A DNA stretch of 64,000 nucleotides from positions 2,294,001-2,358,000 of the forward strand of contig NC_007204.1 in NCBI RefSeq assembly GCF_000012305.1. The letters run 5' to 3'. Both the position numbers and the translations under genes were made by a program. The stretch comes from Psychrobacter arcticus 273-4 (GTDB taxonomy: Bacteria > Pseudomonadota > Gammaproteobacteria > Pseudomonadales > Moraxellaceae). How positions within the stretch are numbered: the first letter of the stretch is position 1; each line of letters opens with the position of its first letter. This document shows positions 63,009-64,000 of this stretch, piece after piece. A model generated the notes under the pieces. That model saw only the letters and a program-made list of their open reading frames with translations. It ran no database searches and was not told the origin of the DNA.

Positions 63009-63968
63009 ATGTCTAGCCCTACCGCGATGCCAGCTTGTTTATATATCGTTGCCACGCCGATTGGCAATCTTAGCGACATGACACCGCATGCGATTGATGT
63101 CTTAAAGCAAGTTGCTATCATTGCCTGTGAAGATACGCGAACCTCAGGTAAGCTGTTGTCACACTTTGGCATTGATACCAAAGGCAGTAAGGATGACGAT
63201 AGCAAAGAAGTCGCGGTGCACAATAATAAAAATGCTGCCGATAGCGATTCTGATACAGCCGTTAAGCAAAAGGGGCACAATAAGCTTTGGGCTTATCATG
63301 AGCACAACAGCGCCATTCAAACGCCAAAAATCATTGAGATGATCGAGCAAGGTCATTCAGTTGCTCTTATTAGTGATGCCGGTACGCCGCTGATTAGTGA
63401 TCCAGGCTATCAATTGGTACAAGCAGCACATGCAGCTGGCGTTCGCGTATCCCCTATTATTGGTGCCTCTGCTGCCATTGCTGCGTTATCAGTCGCAGGA
63501 TTGCCATCAGACCGTTTTAGCTTTATTGGTTTTTTACCAGCAAAAACGCATGGTCGCCAAAAACAACTCGCGGCATTGCACTCTCGTACTGAAACGTTAA
63601 TATTTTATGAAGCGCCGCATCGCATTATTTCTAGTTTAGAAGATATGGCAACTATATTTGGTGCTGAGCGCGAAGTGACGTTTTGCCGTGAATTAACCAA
63701 AACCTTTGAGACCGTAAATAAAAGTACGCTTGGCGCTTTGGTCGAATTCGTCAAAGCAGATGACAATCAGCAGCGCGGTGAAATAGTGGTGGTGGTCGCC
63801 GGAGCCAATGTTGCTCAAGATGATGATGACATCAGCATTCATGATAAATTATTACAACGGCTGCTAGAGGATTTATCGGTGAAAAAAGCCGCTGCCTTAG
63901 GCGCTGATATTACCGGTATAAAAAAGAATGCGCTCTATCAGCGCTTACTTGAGCTACAAGCACAATAA
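63009..63968 (+). CDS. rsmI: 16S rRNA 2'-O-ribose C1402 methyltransferase (319 aa)
   Basis: RsmI methylates C1402 of 16S rRNA using SAM (tetrapyrrole methylase fold). Conserved parts are LYIVATPIGNLSDMTPHAID at the N terminus, ACEDTRTSGKLL, SDAGTPLISDPGYQLV, and GASAAIAALSVAGLPSDRF. Between FGIDTKG and the following LWAYHEHN lies an acidic, Asp/Ser/Asn-rich insert of about 30 residues not expected in the family. GAGG precedes the ATG. The C-terminal domain ends ITGIKKNALYQRLLEL. Confidence 0.94.
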   Translation: MSSPTAMPACLYIVATPIGNLSDMTPHAIDVLKQVAIIACEDTRTSGKLLSHFGIDTKGSKDDDSKEVAVHNNKNAADSDSDTAVKQKGHNKLWAYHEHNSAIQTPKIIEMIEQGHSVALISDAGTPLISDPGYQLVQAAHAAGVRVSPIIGASAAIAALSVAGLPSDRFSFIGFLPAKTHGRQKQLAALHSRTETLIFYEAPHRIISSLEDMATIFGAEREVTFCRELTKTFETVNKSTLGALVEFVKADDNQQRGEIVVVVAGANVAQDDDDISIHDKLLQRLLEDLSVKKAAALGADITGIKKNALYQRLLELQAQ

Positions 63969-64000
63969 TTTTTGGACATTATAACCAAATAGACGCAGTT

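Overview
The window is chromosomal DNA from a gammaproteobacterium of the family Moraxellaceae, most likely Psychrobacter. I infer this from the protein sequences, the moderate-to-low GC content, and the gene neighbourhoods (ibaG-murA-hisG-hisD-hisC, tandem fadD paralogues, pilMNOPQ beside mrcA and aroKB). No database search was run. Nearly everything is core housekeeping sequence; I see no prophage, CRISPR array, rRNA operon or transposase gene.

Layout. 1-3130: two fadD-type acyl-CoA ligase genes on the minus strand, the first cut by the window edge. 3852-8085: parC, an overlapping NYN-domain gene and a HAD phosphatase gene on the plus strand. 8139-10912: a broken small membrane-protein gene, an SDR reductase and a FUSC membrane protein. 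11213-17281: gltB-gltD (glutamate synthase). 18055-26800: aroK-aroB-damX-like and pilM-N-O-P-Q on the minus strand. 26996-29602: mrcA (penicillin-binding protein 1A) on the plus strand. 30839-49422: an unbroken minus-strand block of translation and transcription genes, in transcription order rpsL, rpsG, fusA, tuf, tRNA-Trp, secE, nusG, rplK, rplA, rplJ, rplL, rpoB, rpoC. 49962-54597: an EcsC-family gene, then fabB-pabB. 54849-60065: ibaG-murA-hisG-hisD-hisC. 60227-63968: a secreted alpha/beta hydrolase, a dolP-like BON lipoprotein, yraN and rsmI.

The most unusual content is not a gene. Twelve copies of a short palindromic element lie through the 64 kb, about one per 5.3 kb. The canonical form is 138 bp including TATA at each end, and it folds on itself over almost its whole length. 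Ten copies are canonical or near-canonical, one (3409-3571) is a hybrid, and one (61271-61416) belongs to a second subfamily. Most lie between genes, often next to terminators, but two lie inside genes. In both of those, removing the element plus one TA dinucleotide exactly restores the reading frame (93-aa membrane protein at 8139-8556; 366-aa SPOR protein at 18055-19291). This is direct sequence evidence that the element is, or was, a mobile miniature inverted-repeat element inserting at TA. In design it resembles the Correia elements of Neisseria; I do not recognise it as a named family.

The other observation of scale is the order of the ribosomal/RNA polymerase block. Pseudomonads have tufB-tRNA-Trp-secE...rpoBC-rpsL-rpsG-fusA-tufA. 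Here the same genes form a circular permutation joined through a single tuf.
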